The position numbers were made by a program, and so were the translations under genes. Below, in pieces: positions 40,588 to 48,466 of a stretch of DNA of 64,000 nt. Below the pieces are notes generated by a model that saw nothing but the letters and a program-made list of their open reading frames with translations, was not told the DNA's origin and did no database searches. The stretch comes from Chloroflexota bacterium (GTDB lineage: Bacteria; Chloroflexota; Anaerolineae; Anaerolineales; Villigracilaceae). The stretch is taken from positions 28,586 through 92,585 of the forward strand of contig JACAET010000055.1 of the NCBI GenBank assembly GCA_013388685.1, in the 5' to 3' direction. Numbering within the stretch: position 1 is the stretch's first letter; every line of letters begins with the position of its first letter.

Positions 40588-40620
40588 CCCGCACAGCTTT
40601 CGACCTGTGCGGGTCTTTTT
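40588..40620. terminator. Rho-independent terminator
   Basis: Stem CCCGCACAG / CTGTGCGGG, then TCTTTTT. It ends the peptidase gene; the promoter of the next gene starts right after it. Confidence 0.9.
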
Positions 40621-40630
40621 CATCAGACGG

Positions 40631-40636
40631 TATAAT
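40631..40636 (+). promoter_or_regulatory. -10 box TATAAT, leaderless start
   Basis: TATAAT, 6 nt, then the ATG at 40643. Confidence 0.65.
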
Positions 40637-40642
40637 CGCCCC

Positions 40643-41068
40643 ATGACCCATTTCCATTTCTACCACCCCATCGAAGTCCGTTACGGAGACCTGGACCCTC
40701 AGGGACATGTCAACAATGCCAAGCATCTGACCTATTTCGAGCAGGCGCGTATCGCCTACATGATCGAACTGGGATTATTCACGAAAGACCAGTCCTTCAT
40801 GGAGATTGGCGTGATTCTGGCGGACGTACATATCACCTATCTGGCGCCGATCCACTTTGGCGGGCAGGTTAAAGTGGGAGTTCGCGTGGCGAAACTCGGC
40901 AACAAATCCATGACGTGGGAACAGAATGTGGTGGATGCGGAAACAGGCAAGATCCTATCGAAGGGGGAAGTGGTCATGGTGACCTATGACTACAAACAGG
41001 GGAAGACGATCAATATTCCGCACGAGTGGCGGGAGAAGATCAGTCAGTTTGAACGTTTGAAGGTTTGA
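40643..41068 (+). CDS. Acyl-CoA thioesterase, 4HBT/YbgC-like
   Basis: A 141-residue hotdog-fold protein. The motif YGDLDPQGHVNNAKHLTYFE holds the catalytic Asp (residue 18) of the 4-hydroxybenzoyl-CoA thioesterase type. The enzymes cut acyl-CoA thioesters; the chain is not known. The start is leaderless (TATAAT ending 6 nt upstream). The M42 peptidase gene follows 63 nt later, with a repeat between. Confidence 0.9.
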   Translation: MTHFHFYHPIEVRYGDLDPQGHVNNAKHLTYFEQARIAYMIELGLFTKDQSFMEIGVILADVHITYLAPIHFGGQVKVGVRVAKLGNKSMTWEQNVVDAETGKILSKGEVVMVTYDYKQGKTINIPHEWREKISQFERLKV

Positions 41069-41131
41069 ATGTTGGAAAGTTAAAACCTTCAAACCTGCCA
41101 ACTTGTAAACTTGCAAACGAAGAGGACAACC

Positions 41132-42178
41132 ATGTCACTACCAGCCATATATCAGGAGTATTTCACCAAATTCCTCGTTGACCTGCTCAACATCCCCTCC
41201 CCTACGGGCTTTGCCGAGCCTGCCATTGCGTTCGTTGAAAAGGAATTGTCGCAGTACAAGCAATTGGAGTTATCGAGAACGCGCAAAGGCGCATTAGTGG
41301 CAAAGTGGGCGGTGGAAAGCGATCTGTCCCCCATTGCGCTGACTGCGCACGTGGATACGCTCGGCGCGGTGGTCAAGGAGATCAAGCACAACGGGCGGCT
41401 GAAGTTGAGCCGAATCGGCGGGTTGCAGTGGAACAGCGTGGAGACCGAGGGGGTGTGGGTGTTCACATCGAAGGGCGAAAAGGTGCGCGGCTCGGTATTG
41501 GTCGAGACGGCGTCGGGACACGTTTACGGTGCGGAGGCAGCCAAGACGCCGCGCGATGAAGATCACATGGAAGTCCGCCTGGATGTGAAGACAACCAGCG
41601 AGAAGGAAACGCGCGCGCTGGGAATCAACATCGGCGATCCCGTGGCGTTCGATCCGCGCGTGGAAGTGATGAACGGTTTTATCCGCTCGCGCTTTCTCGA
41701 CGACAAGGCATGTGTGGCGAACCTTGTGGCGGCGATCCGGTCAATGGCAGAAGCAGGTCGAAGTCCCGCGCGAACCGTTTACTTCCACATCTCCAATTAC
41801 GAAGAGGTCGGTCACGGCGCGTCGGCAGGCATCCCCTCCGATGTCGCGGAGCTGGTCACGGTGGACATGGCGGTGGTGGGAGCGGGGCAGGAGTCGGACG
41901 AGTTCCATGCCACACTGTGCATCAAAGACAGCGGCGGTGTCTATCACGAAGGCTTGAACAAGAAACTGCGCGCGCTTGCCGAGAAGCATGGTATTCCCTA
42001 CAAGACCGATGTATATCCGTTTTACGGCTCGGACGGCGAGGCGTTCTGGCGCGCGGGCGGCGATGTGGCGCTGGCGTTGATAGGTCCCGGCATCGACGCC
42101 TCGCACAACTACGAACGCGCTCACATGGACGGGCTTAACGCCACGACGAATTGGGTCATGGCGTATCTCCTGGATTAA
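41132..42178 (+). CDS. M42-family aminopeptidase
   Basis: A 348-residue metallopeptidase. The zinc ligands are seen in order: TAHVDTLG (His, Asp), FLDDKACV (Asp), YEEVGHG (Glu-Glu), TVDMAVVG (Asp) and SHNYERAH (His). M42 enzymes form large particles and remove N-terminal residues from peptides in the cytoplasm. GAGGAC lies 5 nt before the ATG at 41132. A repeat with ACACGAAG and TTTCGTGTCC lies between it and the next gene. Confidence 0.92.
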   Translation: MSLPAIYQEYFTKFLVDLLNIPSPTGFAEPAIAFVEKELSQYKQLELSRTRKGALVAKWAVESDLSPIALTAHVDTLGAVVKEIKHNGRLKLSRIGGLQWNSVETEGVWVFTSKGEKVRGSVLVETASGHVYGAEAAKTPRDEDHMEVRLDVKTTSEKETRALGINIGDPVAFDPRVEVMNGFIRSRFLDDKACVANLVAAIRSMAEAGRSPARTVYFHISNYEEVGHGASAGIPSDVAELVTVDMAVVGAGQESDEFHATLCIKDSGGVYHEGLNKKLRALAEKHGIPYKTDVYPFYGSDGEAFWRAGGDVALALIGPGIDASHNYERAHMDGLNATTNWVMAYLLD

Positions 42179-42182
42179 TCGT

Positions 42183-42230
42183 GAAGAACACGAAGAGCTT
42201 TTTCGTGTCCTTCATGCCCTTTGTGGTGAA
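42183..42230. repeat. ACACGAAG inverted repeat
   Basis: GAACACGAAGAGC and TTTCGTGTCC with CCTTTGTGGTGAAAC downstream. The last part supplies the bases before the next start codon. Confidence 0.6.
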
Positions 42231-42232
42231 AC

Positions 42233-43243
42233 ATGAAACTCGATGCTGCATTACCCATTGTCGGATTGAAGGAGGTTCCTGCGATTGCCCAAGCCGCCGA
42301 GAAAATTGGCTTCGACGCCTTGTGGACTCAGGAAACACAGCACGACCCGTTCCTGCCGTGCGCCTTGATCGCCGAACATACGGCGCGTCTCCACTTCGGG
42401 ACGGCAATCGCGGTTTCCTTTGCGCGTTCTCCCGCCCATTTAGCCTACACCGCCTGGGACCTCGCTGCTCAATCTGAGAGGCGGTTCATCCTGGGGCTTG
42501 GCACGCAGGTCAAGGCGCACATCGAGCGCAGGTTTGGCATGCCGTGGCCCGAGTCGCCGGTGAAGAAACTGCGCGAGCAAATCGAAGTGATCCGCGCGTT
42601 TTGGGATTGCTGGCAGAACGGCACGAGGTTGAACTATCGCGGCGAGTATTACAAAATTACGCTGATGTCGCCGTTTTTTCAACCCCCACCCCTCCCTTCC
42701 CCTATTTTTGGGGGCATCCCCATCTACATCGCCGGCGTCAACACAGGGCTTGCCCGGCTGGCTGGAGAATTATGCAATGGCTTCCACGTGCATCCGTTTC
42801 ATAGTCCGCGCTATTTGAGAGAAGTGATTTTGCCCGCCATCGAAGAGGGCGCGAAGAAGGCGGGGCGCAAACGGGAAGAGATTTCGGTTTCAGTCACGGC
42901 TTTCATTGCCACGACTCCCGAAGAGATGAACTTTGCGCGGGCACAGGTGGCGTTTTATGCCTCCACCCCCTCCTACCGCCCCGTTATGGACTTGCACGGC
43001 TGGGGAGGGGTCGCAGAGACATTGTCCACCCACGCAGCGAAGGGGGAATGGGCGGAGATGCCGATGCTCATCACCGACGAAATGCTAAGCGAGTTTTGCC
43101 TGGTGACCGAGGAAAGCAGGTTGACAGACGAATTGAAGAAGCGTTACGACGGTCTCGCCGACCGGCTGACTCTATACACTCCCTTTGTGCCGGGCGAAAA
43201 GGACGAGTGGTGGAAAGCATTGGCAGGAAAGGTCAATTCATGA
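42233..43243 (+). CDS. LLM-class flavin/F420-dependent oxidoreductase
   Basis: A 336-residue TIM-barrel protein of the luciferase-like monooxygenase family, TIGR03617-like. Seen: GFDALWTQETQHDPFLP near residue 25, AVSFARSPAHLAYTAWDLA, LGLGTQVKAHIERRFGMPW, and the product-side IPIYIAGVN. Such enzymes use F420 or FMN; the substrate is unknown. No strong ribosome site; the bases before the ATG are repeat DNA. The next gene overlaps by 4 nt (ATGA). Confidence 0.88.
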   Translation: MKLDAALPIVGLKEVPAIAQAAEKIGFDALWTQETQHDPFLPCALIAEHTARLHFGTAIAVSFARSPAHLAYTAWDLAAQSERRFILGLGTQVKAHIERRFGMPWPESPVKKLREQIEVIRAFWDCWQNGTRLNYRGEYYKITLMSPFFQPPPLPSPIFGGIPIYIAGVNTGLARLAGELCNGFHVHPFHSPRYLREVILPAIEEGAKKAGRKREEISVSVTAFIATTPEEMNFARAQVAFYASTPSYRPVMDLHGWGGVAETLSTHAAKGEWAEMPMLITDEMLSEFCLVTEESRLTDELKKRYDGLADRLTLYTPFVPGEKDEWWKALAGKVNS

Positions 43244-43569
43244 ATTTCAACGACTACCAAGCCAAATCGCGCAAGACGGCAGGGTATCCTGCCATTGGGC
43301 ATGCGGTGATTTATCCCGTGTTGGGTCTCGCCAATGAAGCGGGCGAGGTGGCAGGCAAGGTCAAAAAGGTCTTCCGCGACAAGGACGGTAAGATCAGCGA
43401 AGAGACACGCCAGGCGCTCAAAGCCGAACTCGGCGACGTGTTGTGGTATCTGGCTCAGGTTGCCACCGAGTTGGATTTGTCGCTGGATGAGATCGCCGAA
43501 CATAACATCGAGAAACTTTACAGCAGGCTGGAGAGGGGAACGATTCGAGGGGAAGGGGATACTCGTTAG
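43240..43569 (+). CDS. MazG-like nucleotide pyrophosphohydrolase
   Basis: A 109-residue all-helical protein. The MazG core is present: GLANEAGEVAGKVKK (E-x2-E pattern) and LKAELGDVLWYLAQVA (E-x2-D). It probably clears non-standard or excess NTPs. AAAGG precedes the ATG, which overlaps the LLM gene stop. The longer frame from 43048 is inside the LLM gene and has no support. It is convergent with nth and the stops overlap. Confidence 0.88.
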   Translation: MNFNDYQAKSRKTAGYPAIGHAVIYPVLGLANEAGEVAGKVKKVFRDKDGKISEETRQALKAELGDVLWYLAQVATELDLSLDEIAEHNIEKLYSRLERGTIRGEGDTR

Positions 43570-44240
43570 ATTGCCGATTTACGATTTCTTCCATAGTCGC
43601 ACAATTTGACGACCGGGCATTTCTCACACATCGCCTTGCGCGCGGTGCAGAGTTCGCGTCCCAGGCGGATGAGGTTCAGGTGCGCGGCGTAGTATGTTGC
43701 AGGCGGGAATAAAGCCTCCAGGTGAGGATGCGCCTGTTCGACGGTCATCCGCTGCGGGCGGAGTCCGAGGCGTCCCGTCACACGGTAGATGTGGGTATCC
43801 ACCGGGAAGGCGGGCATCCCCAGCGAAAAGCACAGAACGATGGCGGCGGTCTTCGGTCCCACGCCGTTGAATTTCGTCAGCCAGTTGCGGGCATCTTCCA
43901 CGCTCATTGCGGATAAAAATGACAAATCCAGATTTCCGCGTTCGTCGGTGATGGCGCGCAACACCTGCTGAATGCGCGGACCCTTTTGATTCGCCAGCCC
44001 CGCCGGGCGGATGGCTTCGATGACATCCTTTTCTTTTGCCTCGCGCACGGCTTCCCATGTGGAAAACTTCGCACGCAAGGCATCGAAGGCGCGGTCGCGG
44101 TTCACGTCGTTGGTGTTTTGCGAAAGGATGGTCGAGACCAGCTCGTCAACGGCGGGCAAGGGGGTGCGCCAAACCGGCTCGCCATAGAACTTGAGCAGGG
44201 TTTCGTGAATTTTGACAGCGCGTTGCTGCAATCGCTTCAT
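43566..44240 (-). CDS. nth: Endonuclease III-like DNA glycosylase
   Basis: A 224-residue HhH-GPD protein. The hairpin LTKFNGVGPKTA carries the catalytic Lys130, and VDTHIYRV has the Asp148. Four Cys near the end (198, 205, 208, 214, spacing C-x6-C-x2-C-x5-C) bind a [4Fe-4S] cluster. It removes oxidised pyrimidines and nicks the strand. GTGGAG lies 5 nt before the ATG. Its start overlaps the stop of recF by 4 nt, so both are translated from one message. Confidence 0.93.
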   Translation of the reverse strand: MKRLQQRAVKIHETLLKFYGEPVWRTPLPAVDELVSTILSQNTNDVNRDRAFDALRAKFSTWEAVREAKEKDVIEAIRPAGLANQKGPRIQQVLRAITDERGNLDLSFLSAMSVEDARNWLTKFNGVGPKTAAIVLCFSLGMPAFPVDTHIYRVTGRLGLRPQRMTVEQAHPHLEALFPPATYYAAHLNLIRLGRELCTARKAMCEKCPVVKLCDYGRNRKSAI

Positions 44241-45445
44241 GTTTTCTCCACTCGTCCGCTTTCCACTTTCCATAATTCCGCCATCCGCACAAATTCGGGC
44301 TCGAACAAATTCAAATCGGTGGTCGTGAACAATGCCTGCTCGCTCCCGCCGATATAGTTCAACAAATCGGCGCGGCGCTGAAGATCGAGTTCCGCCATGA
44401 CCTCATCGAGCAGGATGACGGGCCATTCACCCGTTCGCTCCTTCAGCCAGTGTACTTCGGCGAGTTTCAGCGAAAGCAGGGCTGTGCGGATCTGCCCGCG
44501 CGAGCCGTAATTGCCGAGGTCGAAGTCATTGGCGAGGAAACGCACTTCGTCGCGGTGCGGACCGATGGTGGTCACGCCGCGGGCAATCTCTTCGTTCTGC
44601 AGTTCCCTCAGGCGGGTGCGAAAGCCGCGCTGGATTTCATCGAGTTCCAAACCAGAGCGGTCCACGGCCGTGTCAATCTTCAAACCCAACTGCCCGTTCG
44701 GCTTGGGCAGGGGATCGTAGGCAGGTTCATATGCGAGGCGCAGGATTTCAGTTCCGTGAGTCAGTTCGTGATGGACGCGCGCCGCGAGATGTTCGATGCG
44801 CTGGATGGCGGAGATGCGCCACAGGATGATCTGCGCGCCGAGGCGGCTCAGCGCCTCATCCCAGACCTCCAACTGGTCGCGGCTTCCCGAGCCTTCGCTC
44901 AACGCCTTGAGCAGTGCGTTGCGCTGGGTCAGCGCCTGGTTGTATTCGCCCAGCACGCGGGCATAGGCTGGCACAGATTGCGCCAGCGTCAGGTTGAGGT
45001 AGCGGCGGCGGTCATCGGGCGCACCTTCGATGATTTGAGACATCTGCGGTACAAAGATGACCGCGTTGAACTGACCGAGTACATCGCCGGCGGGTTTCTT
45101 CACGCCGTCGAGCAGAATTTCCTTGCGCAGGCGCTGACCGTTCAACACACCAACAGGTTCGAGAATGAGGCGCACCTCCAGACGATGCTTGCGTTTTTCA
45201 CGCTGAAATTCCGCCACCAGCCGCGTGACGGTGAGGGAATTTTTTTTCGCCTCGTCCACATTGACGATTTGCCGGTCGGCGTGGGTTTGAAAGGAAGTGA
45301 ATGCCGCCAGAAAATAAACGGCTTCAAGCAGGGTGGTCTTTCCCTGGGCATTGCCCCCTGTTAACAAAATCACTCCCCGAGGCAGGTCAATATCCAGGCG
45401 GGTAAATTTGCGAAAGTTGGTGAGAGAGAGGTGTTTTATGTGCAT
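44237..45445 (-). CDS. recF: DNA replication/repair protein RecF
   Basis: A 402-residue SMC-like ATPase. Walker A is GGNAQGKTTLLEA (about residue 30), the signature region has SRGQIRTALLSLKLAEV, and Walker B is PVILLDEVMAELD. RecF loads RecA at gaps. The length is normal (about 360-400). No ribosome site is seen before the ATG. recF here is joined to nth and lies downstream of the deformylase gene, not in the common dnaA-dnaN-recF set. Confidence 0.94.
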   Translation of the reverse strand: MHIKHLSLTNFRKFTRLDIDLPRGVILLTGGNAQGKTTLLEAVYFLAAFTSFQTHADRQIVNVDEAKKNSLTVTRLVAEFQREKRKHRLEVRLILEPVGVLNGQRLRKEILLDGVKKPAGDVLGQFNAVIFVPQMSQIIEGAPDDRRRYLNLTLAQSVPAYARVLGEYNQALTQRNALLKALSEGSGSRDQLEVWDEALSRLGAQIILWRISAIQRIEHLAARVHHELTHGTEILRLAYEPAYDPLPKPNGQLGLKIDTAVDRSGLELDEIQRGFRTRLRELQNEEIARGVTTIGPHRDEVRFLANDFDLGNYGSRGQIRTALLSLKLAEVHWLKERTGEWPVILLDEVMAELDLQRRADLLNYIGGSEQALFTTTDLNLFEPEFVRMAELWKVESGRVEKT

Positions 45446-45569
45446 GAGTGCAGGTCACAAAGCGAAGTTCGAAGGGTTGACTTTCGACCCTCGATTTGCT
45501 GTTTCATGGTTCACGGGTATGGATCGCGAAAGGGAATGTCGTCGGGGGATGGTGCCGCAGAGGAAGCCG

Positions 45570-46091
45570 TCAAAATTCCTGTTCCTGTTCCACTTCCTGC
45601 TTTTGCTGCCACACGCGTACGGCGCGGTCGGGGAACAGAATGCCGTTCAGGTGATCGATCTCGTGCTGGAAAATGCGCGCCAACCAACCTCTGGCTTTGA
45701 TTTTCATCGGCTTGCCGTGACGATTCAAGCCCCTGACGTGGACCTCTGCATGTCGTTCCACTTCCCCCAGCAAACCGGGAATGGACAGACAGCCTTCCAC
45801 TCCCAATAGGGTCTCTTCGGAGGCTTTGACAATTTCAGGGTTGATCACCGCCCAAACTTTCTTGCGGGCGTCTTCGTTCTCTTCGTCCTCCTCGCGTTCG
45901 TAATACTCGACTACAATGACACGCTCCGCAAGACCGATCTGCGGCGCGGCAAGACCGACACCCGGCGCTTCGCGCATGGTTTCCACCATGTCGTCAACCA
46001 GGGTTTGAAGGTCTCTGTCGAATCGGTTCACCGGGTGAGCCTTGCGTTTGAGTACAGGGTTGGGAAGTGTAACAATTTTGCGTAAAGCCAT
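45570..46091 (-). CDS. def: Peptide deformylase
   Basis: A 173-residue metalloenzyme. All three motifs are present: GVGLAAPQ (from residue 44), EGCLS with metal ligand Cys101, and QHEIDH with His143, Glu144 and His147. It removes the formyl group from new proteins. The C-terminus is Glu/Gln-rich. The gap of 124 bp to recF is larger than in a tight operon, so co-transcription is uncertain. Confidence 0.95.
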   Translation of the reverse strand: MALRKIVTLPNPVLKRKAHPVNRFDRDLQTLVDDMVETMREAPGVGLAAPQIGLAERVIVVEYYEREEDEENEDARKKVWAVINPEIVKASEETLLGVEGCLSIPGLLGEVERHAEVHVRGLNRHGKPMKIKARGWLARIFQHEIDHLNGILFPDRAVRVWQQKQEVEQEQEF

Positions 46092-46133
46092 TTTGGATTT
46101 ATGCCTTTGTGCGATATCGTCGAGCGCTTGATT

Positions 46134-47855
46134 TTACTCTTCCTTGCGGGCGCGCCGCTCCTCTTCCTTGAACTGCTCGGCGGAACGGTGATAGGTGGCG
46201 AGCCATTCCGCCATCCGGTCGCGTTCGGCGGCGATCCTGGCTTCATTCTGTCTTGTCGTGCGCGCCATACGGCGTCGGTCAATATCCGACTGGACGGTGG
46301 CAGGGTCCATGACATCCTCGAAAGCCATCTTCGTCCCGCCGACCGTGATATAAACCGTTCCGTAATTGAACAGATTGCCCAGGATGCCCCGACGCTCGTA
46401 GTTCGTTCCCAGGATGTTTTCCAATTGAGCGGCATTGCGCGTCTCGGTGCCGAAGGGCTTGCGATCAATGTCAATGATCTGCTCATTGGTGACCTCAAAC
46501 TGGTCGTTGCTCCAGTCCAAAATCTCATAAAGCAGCCAGAAGACAAAGGGGAAAAAGGCAAGAAAAAAAACCACAGCCCAGGTATCGAGGCGGAAACCGC
46601 CCTGAAACCTGATCAACGCCGCCTCGGGATCGAAAACCAGCTGGAACAAACGGGCAATCAACATAAGCAATGTGCCTAAAGAGCCCAGGACGGGAATCCA
46701 CGCCTGTTGCAACAAGACCACCCAGTGCTTGCGATAAAAGACATTTTCCCCGGTCTCATAACGGAGTTTGAGCGTATTCGCGCCCAAGAATTTCAACAGC
46801 GAGAGTTTCCTGCCGGTGATTTTGGGGGGAGGCGCCTGCTTTGCTTCCACCGGAGCAGGTTCGCCAAAGCCGCGCTCCTGCTGGGGGAGGGGCAGATTCA
46901 ACCGCTTGCGGATGGCATTCTTGATCGCCTCCTTTTCCAAGCCAGCCGCATGTTCTTTGGTGCGGTTCCAATATTCCTCGATCATGTGCTGTGCCTGCTC
47001 GGGATGCGTTACATGATTGAACGGAATCCGCCCCACGAAGGTGCGAATGATGACGTTGCCATAGTCCAGGAGGCGTCCCAACTGATCGGTTTCCACGCCG
47101 ACCGAAAGGATCGTGCTCAGCGGCGATTCCTGACGGCTGTCGTAAATCCCCACCACTTTTTCGAGCCAGACCACGCGTTGATTGGTAACGATGTAATAGT
47201 CGTTGCCCCAATCCACCACAGTCCACCCGACCCAGCCCGTTGCCGCGAGCGCCGACATGATCGCCGCCAGCCCCACTATAAACCAATGCGCGAAGCTAAA
47301 GTATGCATAAAAGAACGCCAGCGGAACGGACCAGGAAAGCACCGGCAGAATCAATTTTTGATACAACACAATTTGATGCTTGCGCGCCAGGAAATAAATG
47401 ACTTCATCCTTCCTGAGCCATTTGAAACGCAGGGTACGCGCCAGTTTTCTGCTGCGCACCGCCACATCCATATTCAAGCGAAGCTGCGGCGTTTTTTTGA
47501 AGATTTCTTCGAAGTCTTCACGCTTCAAAATCAATAGCGTGGCATCGCTGGTAGCCGTGACGGTTCCCGAACGTTTCCTGCGGGCTATCAAGCCCATCTC
47601 GCCGAAGTAGTCGTTTTTGACCAGGATCGCCAGCTGGAATTCCTTGTTCCCCTGTTTGCGCACAATGCGCACACTTCCCCGGTAGATCATGTAAAAACCT
47701 TCGGAGGGGCTATCCTGCCTGAAGACCACCTCACCATTGGCAACGTGAAGCTCTTCCATCGTCTTTGCGATGGTTTCAAGCACATCATCCTCCAACCCAT
47801 AAAACAGGTGGATCTTCTTCAGAAACGCGATTCTTTCCGGGATTTCGATGGTCAC
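46134..47855 (-). CDS. Cyclic nucleotide-binding and double PH-domain membrane protein
   Basis: A 573-residue protein. Residues about 10-130 form a CRP-type cyclic nucleotide-binding domain (GEVVFRQDSPSEGFYMIYRG, YFGEMGLIARRKRSGTV) without a DNA-binding domain. Two similar membrane units follow, each with two helices and a bacterial PH-like (bPH2, YdbS-type) domain: DWGNDYYIVTNQRVV and DWSNDQFEVTNEQII mark them. The C-terminus is a charged helix. A role as a membrane sensor is inferred. The start is GTG with TAGAAT ending 6 nt upstream, a leaderless type. Confidence 0.85.
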   Translation of the reverse strand: MTIEIPERIAFLKKIHLFYGLEDDVLETIAKTMEELHVANGEVVFRQDSPSEGFYMIYRGSVRIVRKQGNKEFQLAILVKNDYFGEMGLIARRKRSGTVTATSDATLLILKREDFEEIFKKTPQLRLNMDVAVRSRKLARTLRFKWLRKDEVIYFLARKHQIVLYQKLILPVLSWSVPLAFFYAYFSFAHWFIVGLAAIMSALAATGWVGWTVVDWGNDYYIVTNQRVVWLEKVVGIYDSRQESPLSTILSVGVETDQLGRLLDYGNVIIRTFVGRIPFNHVTHPEQAQHMIEEYWNRTKEHAAGLEKEAIKNAIRKRLNLPLPQQERGFGEPAPVEAKQAPPPKITGRKLSLLKFLGANTLKLRYETGENVFYRKHWVVLLQQAWIPVLGSLGTLLMLIARLFQLVFDPEAALIRFQGGFRLDTWAVVFFLAFFPFVFWLLYEILDWSNDQFEVTNEQIIDIDRKPFGTETRNAAQLENILGTNYERRGILGNLFNYGTVYITVGGTKMAFEDVMDPATVQSDIDRRRMARTTRQNEARIAAERDRMAEWLATYHRSAEQFKEEERRARKEE

Positions 47856-47861
47856 AGTTCG

Positions 47862-47867
47862 ATTCTA
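47862..47867 (-). promoter_or_regulatory. -10 box TAGAAT, leaderless GTG start
   Basis: TAGAAT, 6 nt, then the GTG at 47855. The box overlaps the stop region of the upstream thioredoxin-like gene. Confidence 0.5.
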
Positions 47868-48371
47868 TCAAATTTCGCGCACGATGGCGCAACCATAAGC
47901 GGGGGTCTCTGTCAGAGGGGGAGACCGCCCCTCGATCAAAGCCTCAACCGCCTCCCTGAGAAAGAAGCGGGTGGTTGTCCTTTGGCGAAATGTCACGTCG
48001 TCCACTGCGCCTCGGTAACGCAGGATTCCCTCCCGATCCACGACGAAAACATGCGGGGTTGTAACCGCTTCATAGAGGTCTGCCACGATATGTCCCGTGT
48101 CCATCAGCACCTTTCGTATGCCCCGGCTTCGAGCAACTTCCTCCACACTTCGAACGGGCTCGTTGTGATTGGCGGCGATGGAAAGCAATACCACCTCCCC
48201 GCCCCATGCCTTGAGCCAGGCGAGGATCAGAGCATCTGCCCGCGCAGAATGCGGACATTCGCACGACCAAAAATTGACAATGACGATTCTGCCGCGATAA
48301 CCGCTCAACGTATGTAAATTGCCGTCGAGGTCGGGCAACTCGAAATCCAGGGCGGGTTGGTTGACTTGCAT
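47868..48371 (-). CDS. Thioredoxin-fold protein (TlpA/AhpC type) with C-x-C site
   Basis: A 167-residue protein. It has the redoxin start FELPDLDGNLHTLSGYRGR, and the active-site region FWSCECPHS. In TlpA-like proteins the motif is W-C-x-x-C; here Cys37 and Cys39 are one residue apart and the usual second Cys is Ser. VVDREGILRYRG with a cis-Pro TPHVFVV is present. There is no signal peptide, so the place of action is the cytoplasm. The start is leaderless (TATAAT ending 6 nt upstream). Confidence 0.85.
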   Translation of the reverse strand: MQVNQPALDFELPDLDGNLHTLSGYRGRIVIVNFWSCECPHSARADALILAWLKAWGGEVVLLSIAANHNEPVRSVEEVARSRGIRKVLMDTGHIVADLYEAVTTPHVFVVDREGILRYRGAVDDVTFRQRTTTRFFLREAVEALIEGRSPPLTETPAYGCAIVREI

Positions 48372-48377
48372 GGGAAG

Positions 48378-48383
48378 ATTATA
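48378..48383 (-). promoter_or_regulatory. -10 box TATAAT, leaderless start
   Basis: TATAAT, 6 nt, then the ATG at 48371. Confidence 0.6.
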
Positions 48384-48432
48384 GCCTTAAAGGAAAAAAG
48401 GCGACAAAAATACAAAGGCGCGGAGAAAAATT

Positions 48433-48459
48433 TTGACTTCTTTACCCCTCTGGTACAAT
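48433..48459 (+). promoter_or_regulatory. Promoter with TTGACT and TACAAT, leaderless start
   Basis: TTGACT at 48433-48438 and TACAAT at 48454-48459 with 15 nt between; the ATG follows 7 nt after the -10 box. Confidence 0.55.
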
Positions 48460-48466
48460 CTCCCCC

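Noticed and set aside
43048..43239. Longer N-terminus for the MazG-like protein
   Set aside because: This part lies in the LLM gene in another frame; the ATG at 43240 has a ribosome site and matches the MazG start.
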